Of a DNA stretch of 64,000 bases, positions 36,930 through 46,039 are shown one piece after another. The DNA lies in NCBI GenBank assembly GCA_035277485.1, contig DATEKK010000155.1, forward strand, positions 29,395 to 93,394, written 5' to 3'. Origin of the DNA: JADGGM01 sp035277485. Lineage in GTDB: Bacteria > Gemmatimonadota > Gemmatimonadetes > Gemmatimonadales > Gemmatimonadaceae. Each line of letters begins with the position of its first letter. The stretch's first letter is position 1. The notes under the pieces were generated by a model. The model was not told the origin of the DNA, searched no databases, and saw only the letters and a program-made list of their open reading frames with translations. Made by a program: the position numbers and the translations under genes.

Positions 36930-38114
36930 TCAGGGACGTCCGCTCTTCCGCGCGGCGGCGCTGTCGCCGACGAACGTGAACGGCTGCTCGACCACCTGCT
37001 GCACCTTGCGTCCCTTGCGCACCGCCGGCACGTACACGGCGTGCTGGAGCGCGCGCCTAACGGACACGGTGAAGTCCGGATCGGTGGACGAGATGGCGCT
37101 GAAGGTCCCCATCGCGACCGAGCCCAACGTGTCGACGACGAATTCGGCCACCACCTTGCCGCTCGTGCCCGACATGAACAGGCCCTCCGGGTAGAGCGGC
37201 TGTACGTGCACGGTCGTGTCCTGACGAGCCGGCGTGTCGACCTGGTCGGCCGTATAGACCTTCGACGAATCGAGCATCTTCACGATCTGGTCGGGATCCG
37301 GCGCCTTGGCGTACGGGTGGCGGGGTTCGCCTTGTCGCGTCCAGATCACGATGACGCCGCAGGCCTGCACATCCATCGGCGGCTTGAATTGGATCGGTAC
37401 CTCGGACGGACCGCTGTACACCTCCATGGCTTCGATCGAGAGCGGGTCGATCGTGTCGAGGTCGTACTCGGCCGCGGCGGCCGGTGCGCCGTCCAACCAG
37501 AGCAGCGGAGGGCAGTCCCGCGCGCCGCGCATACGCACCGCGTTTTGGATCACGTTGGTCGACGCGAGCTGCATGCCTGGGATCCGGCGAAACAGGTCGG
37601 TGAGGTGCGACGGGTTGATGTCTTCGATCTGCGCGCGCGTGAAGAAGTGCCCGAATCCCTGGCTGCGCCGCTCGTAGAAGCCCAACATGCGTGAGCTGTA
37701 GGCGTGGATGGTGCCACGCACCGTGATGACGTCGAGGCGGTGGGCGACTTGGACGAGCCGTACCGTGTCAATCGTCGCGCGATTGGCGTTGACGGTGAGA
37801 TCGACGCTCGTTGGGCGGAAGCCGAGGCGGCGTATCGTTAGGCGCACGGGGCCGGGTACGACGGGAGCCAGGTGTAGATGCCCATCGTCGTCCGTATAGC
37901 CTCGGATGCTCGTGCCGGCGACAGCGAGCTCGGCGCCGGCAATGCCGGCGCCGGTCGTGTCGCGCACGACGGCTGTGATCGAGCCGGGAGGCGTCGCGCT
38001 TTGTGCCGGGAGTGGAGGCGGACCGGTGGCGATCCAGAAAACGATTGCAACCGATCCCGCGGTGCACAGACGGTGCATCACGGCGGAATGCGTGGCGGTC
38101 GGGAGGATGCGCAT
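36930..38114 (-). CDS. Exported protein: carboxypeptidase-regulatory, TonB-plug-like and TonB C-terminal domains
   Basis: 394 residues from ATG 38114, behind AAGGAG. After a signal (...AGSVAIVFWIATGPPPLPAQS) comes a CarboxypepD_reg beta-sandwich (about 40-125, 'GSITAVVRDTTGAGIAGAELAVAGT...GYTDDDG'). A TonB-receptor plug-like domain follows (about 150-255, 'HLTDLFRRIPGMQL...CGVIVIWTR'), then a TonB_C-like domain (about 300-385, 'GKVVAEFVVDTLGSV...SVRRALQHAVYVPAVRKG'). There is no beta-barrel. Combining a receptor plug with a TonB energy-transducer end in one soluble protein is odd; role unknown. Confidence 0.72.
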   Translation of the reverse strand: MRILPTATHSAVMHRLCTAGSVAIVFWIATGPPPLPAQSATPPGSITAVVRDTTGAGIAGAELAVAGTSIRGYTDDDGHLHLAPVVPGPVRLTIRRLGFRPTSVDLTVNANRATIDTVRLVQVAHRLDVITVRGTIHAYSSRMLGFYERRSQGFGHFFTRAQIEDINPSHLTDLFRRIPGMQLASTNVIQNAVRMRGARDCPPLLWLDGAPAAAAEYDLDTIDPLSIEAMEVYSGPSEVPIQFKPPMDVQACGVIVIWTRQGEPRHPYAKAPDPDQIVKMLDSSKVYTADQVDTPARQDTTVHVQPLYPEGLFMSGTSGKVVAEFVVDTLGSVAMGTFSAISSTDPDFTVSVRRALQHAVYVPAVRKGRKVQQVVEQPFTFVGDSAAARKSGRP

Positions 38115-38324
38115 GGTCCGCTCCTTCGCCGCACGGATACCGGCGTCGTGCGTGCGGCTCAAGCCTCAACTTGCGAAGTCCGGGCAGGCGTGACAAGGGC
38201 CAGTTGAGCGCGCGTTGGCCGCTTGGGGCGACCGGCACTCGCAGAGAGGCCGGGCGCCTTCGGGAAGAGGTCGAGGCGGATGTGTCCGGTCAGGTCGCGT
38301 AATGCTGAGGGGCGAGTCGGGCGC

Positions 38325-41075
38325 CTAACGGACGACGAGCGCGCCTCTGAGCCTGATGTCCACCGACGACGCGCCGACCATGACGCGATACGTCCCGGGT
38401 TCGACCACGCGGTGCAGCGACGGGTCCAGCATCGCGAGTTGCGACGCGTCGAGTGGGAAACTCACCTCGCGCTCCTCGCCCGGCGCGAGATGCACGCGTG
38501 CAAACCCAGCCAGCTGAATTACGGGGCGCACTACGGACGCGAGCTCCTCGTGCAGATACAACTGAACGACCTCGTCACCGGCGCGCTGGCCGGTGTTCTT
38601 CACGCGGCACGTGACGCGCGCGACGCCGCCCGCGGCGATCGAGTCCGGCGTGATCGCCAGATCCGAATACGCGAACGTCGTGTAGGACAGACCGTAGCCG
38701 AATGGAAACTGTGCGTGTCCCGAGAGGTCGACGTAGTCGTCGCCGCGGCCCGTGGGCCAGTGGTCGTAGACTAACGGAAGCTGGCCCTCGACCATCGGGA
38801 ACGTGATCGGGAGGCGGCCGGCGGGACCGACGTCGCCAAACAGCACGTCGGCGACGGCGTTCCCGCCTTGCTCGCCGGGGTACCACACGTCGAGAACCGC
38901 GCCCGCCTGATCGAGCCAATCGCGCATCGTGATGGCGCTGCCGCCGACGAGCACGACGACCACCGGTGCGCCGGTCGCGGCGACGGCGCGGATCAACTGC
39001 TCCTGGTGGCCGGGCAGCGAGAGCATCGCGCGATCGCGGAATTCGCCTTCTTCGATGCCGGCGACCACGATCGCGACCTGCGCGCGGCGCGCGGCGGCGA
39101 CCGCGCTGTCGATGTCCCGGTGCCACCGATTGGGCACTCCCGCGTTCCAGACCAGCGCGAGCCGCGCGTTGCCCGTGCTCTCGAAGTACTCGAGCCGCAC
39201 GCTGTGCCGCACGCCGGGACGCAACAGTACCGGGCGCACGGTGGTGCCGACGCTCTGCTTGCGCCAATCATCGATGAGCAGCCTATCGTCGAGCCAGAGC
39301 CGATAGCCATCGTTGCCCACGATGCCTAACCGGGTCGCGGCCGCCGTGCCGCGCGGCACGGTGATGGTTCCGGTCCAGCGGGCCGAGTACCAATCGAACG
39401 GAAGGCTGCGCGCCGGAGAATTGAGAGTCCACGCGAAATTCACCTGCGAATCGGCGCGCACCACGGCCGGCGTGCCGGCGAGATCGATGTCGTCGAAGTA
39501 TTCCGCGCGGAGGCCCCGCGTGGCTGAGTCGCCGGCGGGCGGCGCGAACGCGAGCGCAGGCACGGGCACGACCTCGGGCGAGAGACGTCCCGGCCCGGGC
39601 GCGTACGTCACGTGCGCACGCGGGAGAGCGGCGCGGATGCCATCCAGGATCGAGATGCGCGCAACCCCCGGCGGGCTGTAGCCGCCGGTGCGGGCCTCGG
39701 CTGCATCGACGCCGATCACGGCCACGCGGCGGAGGTTCTTGCCTAACGGAAGCAGGCGGTTGCGATTCTCGAGCAGCACGAGCGACTCGCGCGCGGCGCG
39801 TCGCGCCACGGCGCGGTGCGCCGCATCGCCGGCTTCGCGCGCGGCGCGATCGGGGTCGGCGTACGGGTGGTCGAACAAGCCGAGCGCAAATTTGGCGCGC
39901 AGCACGCTGGCGACGGCGCTGTCGATCACGGCCACGGGAATGAGCGAATCGGCGAAGGCGCGCCAGTACGGGCGGTACTGCGGCCACGATGACTGGAAGA
40001 CGACGTCGAGGCCCGCCTCGAAGGCGTCGCGCGCGGCGACGGGCGTGTTCGGCTCGGTATGGTGGAGCACCGTTGCGCCGCCGGTGGCCGCGGCATCGGA
40101 GATCACGAAGCCGCTGAATCCCCACTCGTGCCGCAGCACGTCGGTCAGCAGCTCATGGTTCTGCGTAGCCGGCACACCGCCCACCGAGTTGTATGCCGTC
40201 ATGATCGATTGCGCCCCATGCGCGAGCGCGGCGCGGAACGGCGGAAAGTACGTCTCCGCGAGCGTGCGCGGTCCGACATCGACGGGATAGCTGTCGCGTC
40301 CTCCAGCGCCGACATTCGCGACGAAGTGCTTGGGCGTCGCGACGACACCCGCATGCTCGAGGGCATCAACGTAGACGCCGGTCATCTGCGCCGCGAGGAA
40401 CGGATCTTCGCCGAAGGTCTCCTCGACGCGGCCCCACCGCACATCGGTCGCGACGTTCGCCACGGGCGACAACAGTTGCCGGATGCCCCGGCTCACCGTC
40501 TCGCCGGCGATCGCGACCGACACCTGCCTAACGAGCGACGTGTCGAACGTCGCGGCGAGCGCGATCGCGGCCGGGAAGTCGGTGGCGCCGTCGCGCACGA
40601 GGCCGTGCACGCCTTCCTCGAACGGAACGATGGGGATGCCGAGTCGGGTGTGTTCAACGAAGTAGCGCTGGACCGCGTCGATACGCTCGGCGTCCGCTCG
40701 CGCAGCGGCCGCGGCGCGATCATTGGCGCTCGGCGCAGGAGACGGCCGCGCGGCGCCGTCGCCGGCGCGCACGGTGTGTTCGAGCGGCGCGGCCACGGGC
40801 GGTTTCGGCGGGAGCGCGGCGCGCTTGGGATCCACCTGCAAGCCGAAGATCCCGTGCGAGAAATCATGCGTGCTGTCGTCCAGGTCGCCCGGGATCATGT
40901 ACAATTGCCAAAATTTCTCCTCGAGCGTCATGCGGCCTAACAGATCGCGCACGCGCGCGTCGACCGGCAGCGACGCATCCCGGTAGGCGAGGGAGTCCTG
41001 CGCGCGCGCGAGGCGGCAGGCACTGCCGAGCAGCAGCGCAGACACGAGCAGGATAGCGCGATATCGAGTGGACAT
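38325..41075 (-). CDS. Glycoside hydrolase family 3 beta-glycosidase with PA14 domain
   Basis: Exported polysaccharide-degrading enzyme, 916 residues (signal MSTRYRAILLVSALLLGSACRLARAQ; a lipobox reading LGSAC is also possible). GH3 N-domain (about 35-400) has 'RLGIPIVPFEEGVHG', 'SPVANVATDVRWGRVEETFGEDP' and the nucleophile Asp in GFSGFVISDAAA. The C-domain is split by a PA14 carbohydrate-binding insertion (about 520-650, 'LRAEYFDD...ARWTGTITVP...VGNDGYRLWLDD'). It ends with a fibronectin-III-like domain ('VTCRVKNTGQRAGDEVVQLYL'). A region of about 50 Ala/Pro/Asp residues (about 85-135) is a family-specific insert. The stop lies in a GTTAGGC word. Confidence 0.93.
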   Translation of the reverse strand: MSTRYRAILLVSALLLGSACRLARAQDSLAYRDASLPVDARVRDLLGRMTLEEKFWQLYMIPGDLDDSTHDFSHGIFGLQVDPKRAALPPKPPVAAPLEHTVRAGDGAARPSPAPSANDRAAAAARADAERIDAVQRYFVEHTRLGIPIVPFEEGVHGLVRDGATDFPAAIALAATFDTSLVRQVSVAIAGETVSRGIRQLLSPVANVATDVRWGRVEETFGEDPFLAAQMTGVYVDALEHAGVVATPKHFVANVGAGGRDSYPVDVGPRTLAETYFPPFRAALAHGAQSIMTAYNSVGGVPATQNHELLTDVLRHEWGFSGFVISDAAATGGATVLHHTEPNTPVAARDAFEAGLDVVFQSSWPQYRPYWRAFADSLIPVAVIDSAVASVLRAKFALGLFDHPYADPDRAAREAGDAAHRAVARRAARESLVLLENRNRLLPLGKNLRRVAVIGVDAAEARTGGYSPPGVARISILDGIRAALPRAHVTYAPGPGRLSPEVVPVPALAFAPPAGDSATRGLRAEYFDDIDLAGTPAVVRADSQVNFAWTLNSPARSLPFDWYSARWTGTITVPRGTAAATRLGIVGNDGYRLWLDDRLLIDDWRKQSVGTTVRPVLLRPGVRHSVRLEYFESTGNARLALVWNAGVPNRWHRDIDSAVAAARRAQVAIVVAGIEEGEFRDRAMLSLPGHQEQLIRAVAATGAPVVVVLVGGSAITMRDWLDQAGAVLDVWYPGEQGGNAVADVLFGDVGPAGRLPITFPMVEGQLPLVYDHWPTGRGDDYVDLSGHAQFPFGYGLSYTTFAYSDLAITPDSIAAGGVARVTCRVKNTGQRAGDEVVQLYLHEELASVVRPVIQLAGFARVHLAPGEEREVSFPLDASQLAMLDPSLHRVVEPGTYRVMVGASSVDIRLRGALVVR

Positions 41076-41153
41076 GATTGGACGCAGCGATCGGCTGGCG
41101 CAATCATATCGGCGTGCATCGACCGTCGCGAGAGAGGTCCATCGCGCCGCGAG

Positions 41154-41654
41154 CTAATGCGGCGCGTGATGCTCCGCTCGCTGAAACGCAAGGAACTCGT
41201 GGATCGCGCGAATGGCGTCGGGATCCGCGGTGTGGATCGTCAACTCGGCGCCACGTGGGAGCGGGCGCACCGAGTAGTCGATCGCCGCCCGCTTGTCGGC
41301 CATCACACGCGTGCCGGGTACGTCTTTGAAGTGGACGGATGCGGGCGATGTGAAGTCGCCGGCCTCGAATTCGGCGGCGATCGCGCGCAGGTGCTGCCGA
41401 ATGCGCGCGGCACCCGCGGTATCATCCACGTTGCGCACGAGCGTGATCCGGCCTCCGTTGGGCAGGTCGTCGAAGCGGTGGGTGGATGTGTACTGATCGA
41501 CACCCATGACCACGCGGCCGCGCTCCTGCATGGCGGCGTATGCAGAGTCGTGCGATGCGCTGTCCATGCCGGCGTGGGAATGCTGCGCCGTCGCGCGCCG
41601 GGCGGACACGGACAGGACAAGCAGCAGCAGGGGAAGGAACGTGCGATGGCGCAT
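41154..41654 (-). CDS. Exported conserved hypothetical protein
   Basis: 166 residues from ATG 41654, behind GGAG; signal MRHRTFLPLLLLVLSVSARRATAQ. Conserved-looking core: 'GRVVMGVDQYTSTHRFDDLPNGGRITLVRN', 'IRQHLRAIAAEFEAGDFTSPASVH', 'DYSVRPLPRGAELTIHTADPDAIRAIHEFLAFQRAEH'. The His-rich start (HSHAGMDSASHDSAY) and end (EHHAPH) could bind metal. I recall relatives wrongly named aspartate carbamoyltransferase; nothing here supports that activity. Divergent from the Crp/Fnr gene. Confidence 0.7.
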   Translation of the reverse strand: MRHRTFLPLLLLVLSVSARRATAQHSHAGMDSASHDSAYAAMQERGRVVMGVDQYTSTHRFDDLPNGGRITLVRNVDDTAGAARIRQHLRAIAAEFEAGDFTSPASVHFKDVPGTRVMADKRAAIDYSVRPLPRGAELTIHTADPDAIRAIHEFLAFQRAEHHAPH

Positions 41655-41749
41655 GGCGGCTCCGTGGCTTGGATCGTGATCGGGCACACGCCCGACCTGC
41701 GCATATACATTGTGCCCACGAGGCCGGCCCCCGCCGGAACCGCGGTTCC

Positions 41750-42442
41750 ATGTTGCGACAGGCGGTGACTATGATCTCCTCGCGCGATTTGCGCGATAGC
41801 GTGGCGGCATTGGACGCGATGTCGGAGCAGGGCCTCGCGCGGATCGCGTCGCTCGCCACCGAGCGCCGGTATCCGCCCAACCGCGTACTGTACCGTGCCG
41901 GCGATGATGCCGACGGTCTGTACATCGTGTTGTCCGGACGCGTGCGCGTGTCGCGCCTGACGGGCGCACGGACTCGCCGCTTGCACGATGAAGAGGCCGG
42001 CGGCGTGTTAGGCGAGATTCCAGTGTTAGGCGGTGGCCCGTTCCCCGCCACGGCGGTGGCCGTCGAAGCCACGCGCTGCGCGCATCTCTCTCGCGACGCG
42101 GTGGACCGCCTCGTGCGCGAGGAGCCCGAGTTCGCGCGCTACGCGATGCGACGTCTGGCGACGCGGGCGCGCAGTCTCTTGCGCCGAATTGATGAGCTCA
42201 CCGCCACGACGGTGCTCGTTCGGGTGGCGCGTCACGTGCTTGCACGCGCCGAGGCGTCGCCGCGCGCGGACTTTACACTCGGACGGTCGCAGGCCGCGCT
42301 GGCCGACGAGCTGGACACCGCGAGGGAGGTGGTCGTGCGGTCGCTCGCCGCGCTCGTTGCGGCCGGCGCGATCCGGCGCGAAGGTCGGTCGCGGTTTGCC
42401 GTGGCGAAGCCGGCCGTTCTCCGCGCCATCGCCGCCCGTTAG
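41750..42442 (+). CDS. Crp/Fnr-family transcriptional regulator
   Basis: 230 residues; ATG 41750 is used, ATG 41771 is nearly as good. The cyclic-nucleotide-like beta-roll (about 25-125) has 'RRYPPNRVLYRAGDDADGLYIVLSGRVRVSR' and 'GGVLGEIPVLGGGPFPATAVA'. The C-terminal winged helix has 'GRSQAALADELDTAREVVVRSLAALVAAGAIRREGRSRFAV' with an E..R-type recognition helix. No N-terminal Fnr Cys cluster is present. Two GTTAGGC words (42007, 42025) lie 18 bp apart and encode two Leu-Gly pairs. Confidence 0.87.
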   Translation: MLRQAVTMISSRDLRDSVAALDAMSEQGLARIASLATERRYPPNRVLYRAGDDADGLYIVLSGRVRVSRLTGARTRRLHDEEAGGVLGEIPVLGGGPFPATAVAVEATRCAHLSRDAVDRLVREEPEFARYAMRRLATRARSLLRRIDELTATTVLVRVARHVLARAEASPRADFTLGRSQAALADELDTAREVVVRSLAALVAAGAIRREGRSRFAVAKPAVLRAIAAR

Positions 42443-42531
42443 AAAACACCACACCTTTCCGGCCGGTCCCGAATGCACCACATTGACGCGATCCCGCTGG
42501 TGTCCGCATCGCAACCGGGTTTCCCCACAAC

Positions 42532-45195
42532 GTGACCGACACTCTCGCCGCCGCACTCGGAGGCAGTTACCGGATCGAGCGCGAGCTCGGACAGGGCGGC
42601 ATGGCCACGGTGTACCTGGCCCACGACCGGAAACACGACCGCAAGGTTGCCGTCAAGGTCCTTCGGCCGGATCTCGCCGCGGTCATCGGCGCCGAACGCT
42701 TTCTGCGCGAGATCAAGACCATCGCGACGCTGCAGCACCCGCACATCCTCGGTCTCATCGACAGCGGTGAAGTCGACGGCACCGCGTACTATGTCATGCC
42801 TTACGTGGACGGCGAGTCGCTGCGCGACCGGTTGAAGCGCGAGAAGCAGCTCCCGATCCCGGAGGCGGTGCAGATCGCGAGCGAGGTTGCGAGCGCGCTG
42901 GACTACGCGCACCGCCACGGCGTGATCCACCGCGACATCAAACCCGAGAACATTTTGCTGCACGATGGTTCGGCGCTGGTGGCGGACTTCGGCATTGCGT
43001 TGGCCGCGAGCAGGGGCGGCGGCGGCCGCATGACCGAGACGGGAATGAGCTTGGGCACCCCGACCTACATGGCGCCCGAGCAGGCGATGGGCGAGCGGGA
43101 CATCACCGCCCGCGCCGACGTGTATGCGTTAGGCGCGACGACGTACGAGATGCTGACGGGTGATCCGCCGTTCAGCGGCAGCACCGCGCAGGCGATCGTG
43201 GCGAAGGTGATGACCGAACGGCCACGCCCGATTTTCCCGCAGCGCGACACCGTTCCACCGGCGGTCGAACAGGCGGTGCTCACGGCGCTCGAGAAGCTGC
43301 CCGCCGACCGGTTCGCCACGGCGGCGCAGTTCGCGGACGCACTGCACGCGACGGGCGCCGCGCCGGGCTCGCGGCGCACCGGGGCCCCTGCGGGGGCGCT
43401 CACCGGCCGCGCGCGCGTTCCGTTAGGCGCGCGGTTTCGGGACCCCCTCGTGCTGGGTTTCGCCGCGGCCGCGATCGCGGCGGTGGCGTTCGCGGTGTTG
43501 GGGCGGCGTCCCGCGCCTGACGACCCGCCGGCGGTCATCCGCTTCACGCTGCCGGCATCGCCCACCGCGCGCACGAACGTGCTTGGGCTCAACATGCTGA
43601 ACGTCTCGCCGGACGGGCGCACGCTGCTGTATGCGGCGCAGGGCAGCGGCCGGCACGAGCAGCTGGTCCTGCGACCACTCGATGACATTGCGTCGCGTCC
43701 ATTGCCCGGCACCGAAGACGCAGGCCAGCCGACGTTTTCCCCCGATGGCCGATGGGTCCTGTTCATTCGCGGCAACCAGCTCTACAAGGTCTCGCTCGAC
43801 GGCGGCGATCCGCAGGTGCTGGGCAGTGCGCCCGGCACGTTCGCCGGCGCGAGCTGGTCCACCACCGGCGTGATCGTGCTGTCCGGCAATCGCTCGCTCT
43901 ATCTGATGCCCGAGGCCGGCGGTCAGGCGCGCGAGTTCGGCGGCGGCACCGGACGCCCGCAGGGAGAGCTGTTCACTGCAACGCCGCTCGTGATCGACTC
44001 CGCGCGCTGCATCATCTACACGAGTGCGACGTCGGCCACCGTGTCGACGAACCGGATCGCGATTGCGTCCATGTCCGGGGGCCAGGCGACCGTTCTGGAT
44101 CTGCCTGGGCTCCAGCCGTTAGGCGTAGTGGACAATACCCTCGTGTACGCCACGACCTCGGGCACCATCATGGGTGTTCCCATCGACCTCGCGAAGCGCC
44201 GGCTGCTCGGCGCGCCCGTGCAGTTGTTGGACAACGTCGTGGTCAATCTGAGCACCGGGCTGGCGCGCGCTGCGCTCTCGCACGGGACGCTCGTCTACCA
44301 GTCCGGCTCTCAGCTGTCGCAGGTGGTGATGGTCGGCCGCGGGGAGACGACGCGCACGCTGCTCGCCGATCGGCGGGACTACTTGTTTCCGCGGCTCTCG
44401 CCCGACGGCCGGCGCTTGGCGATCACCATCGGCGCGGGCGATCGTCGCGACATCTGGCTGGACGACCTGGCGTCGGGCACGTTGACCCGCCTAACGAGCG
44501 AAGGCTCGGCGAACGAGCGCCCCGAGTGGTCGCCCGACGGTACGCGCGTGTTGTATCGCTCGGATCGCGGGAGTCGAACGGGCATCTATTGGCGGCCTGC
44601 CGATCTGAGCGCCGATGCGACGCCGCTCGTGCTGGGCAAGCGCGTCGACGTATACGAGGGCGTGATGTCGCCCGATGCGCGCTACATCGCGTACCAGCTC
44701 GACACGTTGGGCGCCGACCTCTACTATCGGGCGCTGACCGGCGACACGACGCCGCACCCGATCGCCGCCAACCCGAGCGCGATCGAAATCATGCCGCGGA
44801 TCTCGCCTAACGGAAAATGGATTGCGTTCACCACCGACGAATCGGGACGCAACGAAGTGGTCGTGCAGCCGTTCCCGGGGCCGGGCGGGCGCGTCCAGGT
44901 GTCGGTGAACGGCGGCGCCGAGCCCGTGTGGTCGCGCGACGGGCGGCGCCTCTTCTATCGCGGCGACGGCATGCTGATGGCGGCGACGCTGGGCCCCGGC
45001 CCGGCGTTCTCTGTCGTTAGGCACGACTCGGTGCTCACGGACACCTACGTGTTCGCCGGCAATCCGCACGCCAACTACGATGTCATGCCCGACGGGACAC
45101 ACTTCATTTTTCTCAAGAGTGCCGACGACGGCGAGCTGGTGGTGGTGTCCAACTGGGATGCGGTCGTGCGCGCGCGCATGAAAGCCGCGCGCTAG
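42532..45195 (+). CDS. Membrane Ser/Thr kinase with extracytoplasmic beta-propeller
   Basis: 887 residues, GTG start at 42532. Kinase domain (about 12-275): glycine loop GQGGMATVY, Lys42 in VAVKVL, catalytic HRDIKPEN (Asp135), DFG, then APE in YMAPEQ. One membrane helix follows at about 305-325 (LVLGFAAAAIAAVAFAVLG). The remaining 560 residues are TolB/WD40-like (PD40) blades with repeated 'SPDGR' (NVSPDGRTLLYA, FSPDGRWVLF, LSPDGRRLAI, WSPDGTRVLY). Presumably the propeller senses an envelope ligand. A shrunken relative is at 48644-49018. Confidence 0.93.
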   Translation: MTDTLAAALGGSYRIERELGQGGMATVYLAHDRKHDRKVAVKVLRPDLAAVIGAERFLREIKTIATLQHPHILGLIDSGEVDGTAYYVMPYVDGESLRDRLKREKQLPIPEAVQIASEVASALDYAHRHGVIHRDIKPENILLHDGSALVADFGIALAASRGGGGRMTETGMSLGTPTYMAPEQAMGERDITARADVYALGATTYEMLTGDPPFSGSTAQAIVAKVMTERPRPIFPQRDTVPPAVEQAVLTALEKLPADRFATAAQFADALHATGAAPGSRRTGAPAGALTGRARVPLGARFRDPLVLGFAAAAIAAVAFAVLGRRPAPDDPPAVIRFTLPASPTARTNVLGLNMLNVSPDGRTLLYAAQGSGRHEQLVLRPLDDIASRPLPGTEDAGQPTFSPDGRWVLFIRGNQLYKVSLDGGDPQVLGSAPGTFAGASWSTTGVIVLSGNRSLYLMPEAGGQAREFGGGTGRPQGELFTATPLVIDSARCIIYTSATSATVSTNRIAIASMSGGQATVLDLPGLQPLGVVDNTLVYATTSGTIMGVPIDLAKRRLLGAPVQLLDNVVVNLSTGLARAALSHGTLVYQSGSQLSQVVMVGRGETTRTLLADRRDYLFPRLSPDGRRLAITIGAGDRRDIWLDDLASGTLTRLTSEGSANERPEWSPDGTRVLYRSDRGSRTGIYWRPADLSADATPLVLGKRVDVYEGVMSPDARYIAYQLDTLGADLYYRALTGDTTPHPIAANPSAIEIMPRISPNGKWIAFTTDESGRNEVVVQPFPGPGGRVQVSVNGGAEPVWSRDGRRLFYRGDGMLMAATLGPGPAFSVVRHDSVLTDTYVFAGNPHANYDVMPDGTHFIFLKSADDGELVVVSNWDAVVRARMKAAR

Positions 45196-45215
45196 ATGCA
45201 CAGTCGCGCTGACCC

Positions 45216-45946
45216 GTGATGACGAGCATGGCGCCGCGTGGCTCACTGGTTGCGATGACGGCGCGCACGATCGCGATCGGCGTGCTCGGCCTCGCGCCGG
45301 CGCTGTCGTCCCCGCTGTGCGCGCAAGGCGCGCCGGCGCGCTGCTACGCCGATCTCATCTTCACGTCGTGGACGCTCGAGCGAGCGCCGCACACAGCGCT
45401 CGACGTATACGGTCCCACCGGACTGCGGCAGATGACCGATCACCTCATCGCCGCGTACGCCGAGGACATCGCGGTACGCACTGGCCGCGGTGGAGAGCAC
45501 GAGGGTGAGGCAGGGCCTGTGGTGCGCGTGCACGAGATCGGGCCTGGTGTGGTGTATCGGGATTCGCTCGTCACGGTCACCGCCTTTCTCGAGCATCACG
45601 GGTCGTGAAGCAGGCATTCGGCTACCGGATCCAGACGCCGGACAAGGACATCGTGCTCTCGGGCGACACGGGACCGCCCTCCGGCGTGTTAGGCCAGTGT
45701 CACGGGTGCGACCTGCTGCTGCACGAGGGCGGGTCCGTGCTGGAGACGGACGCGACGTCGTACTTCAAGCAGTTTCATACGACAGTAGAGGATCTGGCGA
45801 AGATCGCGCAGGCGACACGGCCCAAGCTGCTCGTTCTCTATCATCAGCGGCCGGACGGGCCGGCCGCAGAGCGCAGCTACGCCCTGCTGCGGGCGTTGTA
45901 CCCGGGACCGTTCGTGGTGGCGCGGGACCTCGACGTGTATCGGTAG
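45216..45946 (+). pseudogene. Metallo-beta-lactamase fold hydrolase relic (RNase Z-like)
   Basis: Two overlapping frames carry one ancestral protein. Frame 1 (45216-45608) has a signal-like start (ATG 45254, MTARTIAIGVLGLAP) and jumps directly to 'YADLIFTSWTLERAPHTALDVYGPTGLRQMTDHL', omitting the usual preceding segment with the HxHxDH metal motif. It ends '...VTAFLEHHGS' at a TGA. Frame 2 (45605-45946) continues 'KQAFGYRIQTPDKDIVLSGDTGP' to the end. Family members read HGSWKQAFGYR here, so loss of one G in TGGAAG explains the frameshift. With both the metal site and the frame lost, it is probably dead; a sequencing error could explain only the frameshift. Confidence 0.8.
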
Positions 45947-46039
45947 GCCTCCTTCCGCGCCAAGTGTTGACAATCGGGAACGGATGATCCACAGTACTGC
46001 GCACCCCGCAAAAACCTGCTTCCTCGTGGACCCCGTCTC

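Noticed and set aside
42532..45195. Two separate genes, kinase and TolB-like protein
   Set aside because: One uninterrupted frame with a membrane helix between the domains; this fusion is typical of the group.
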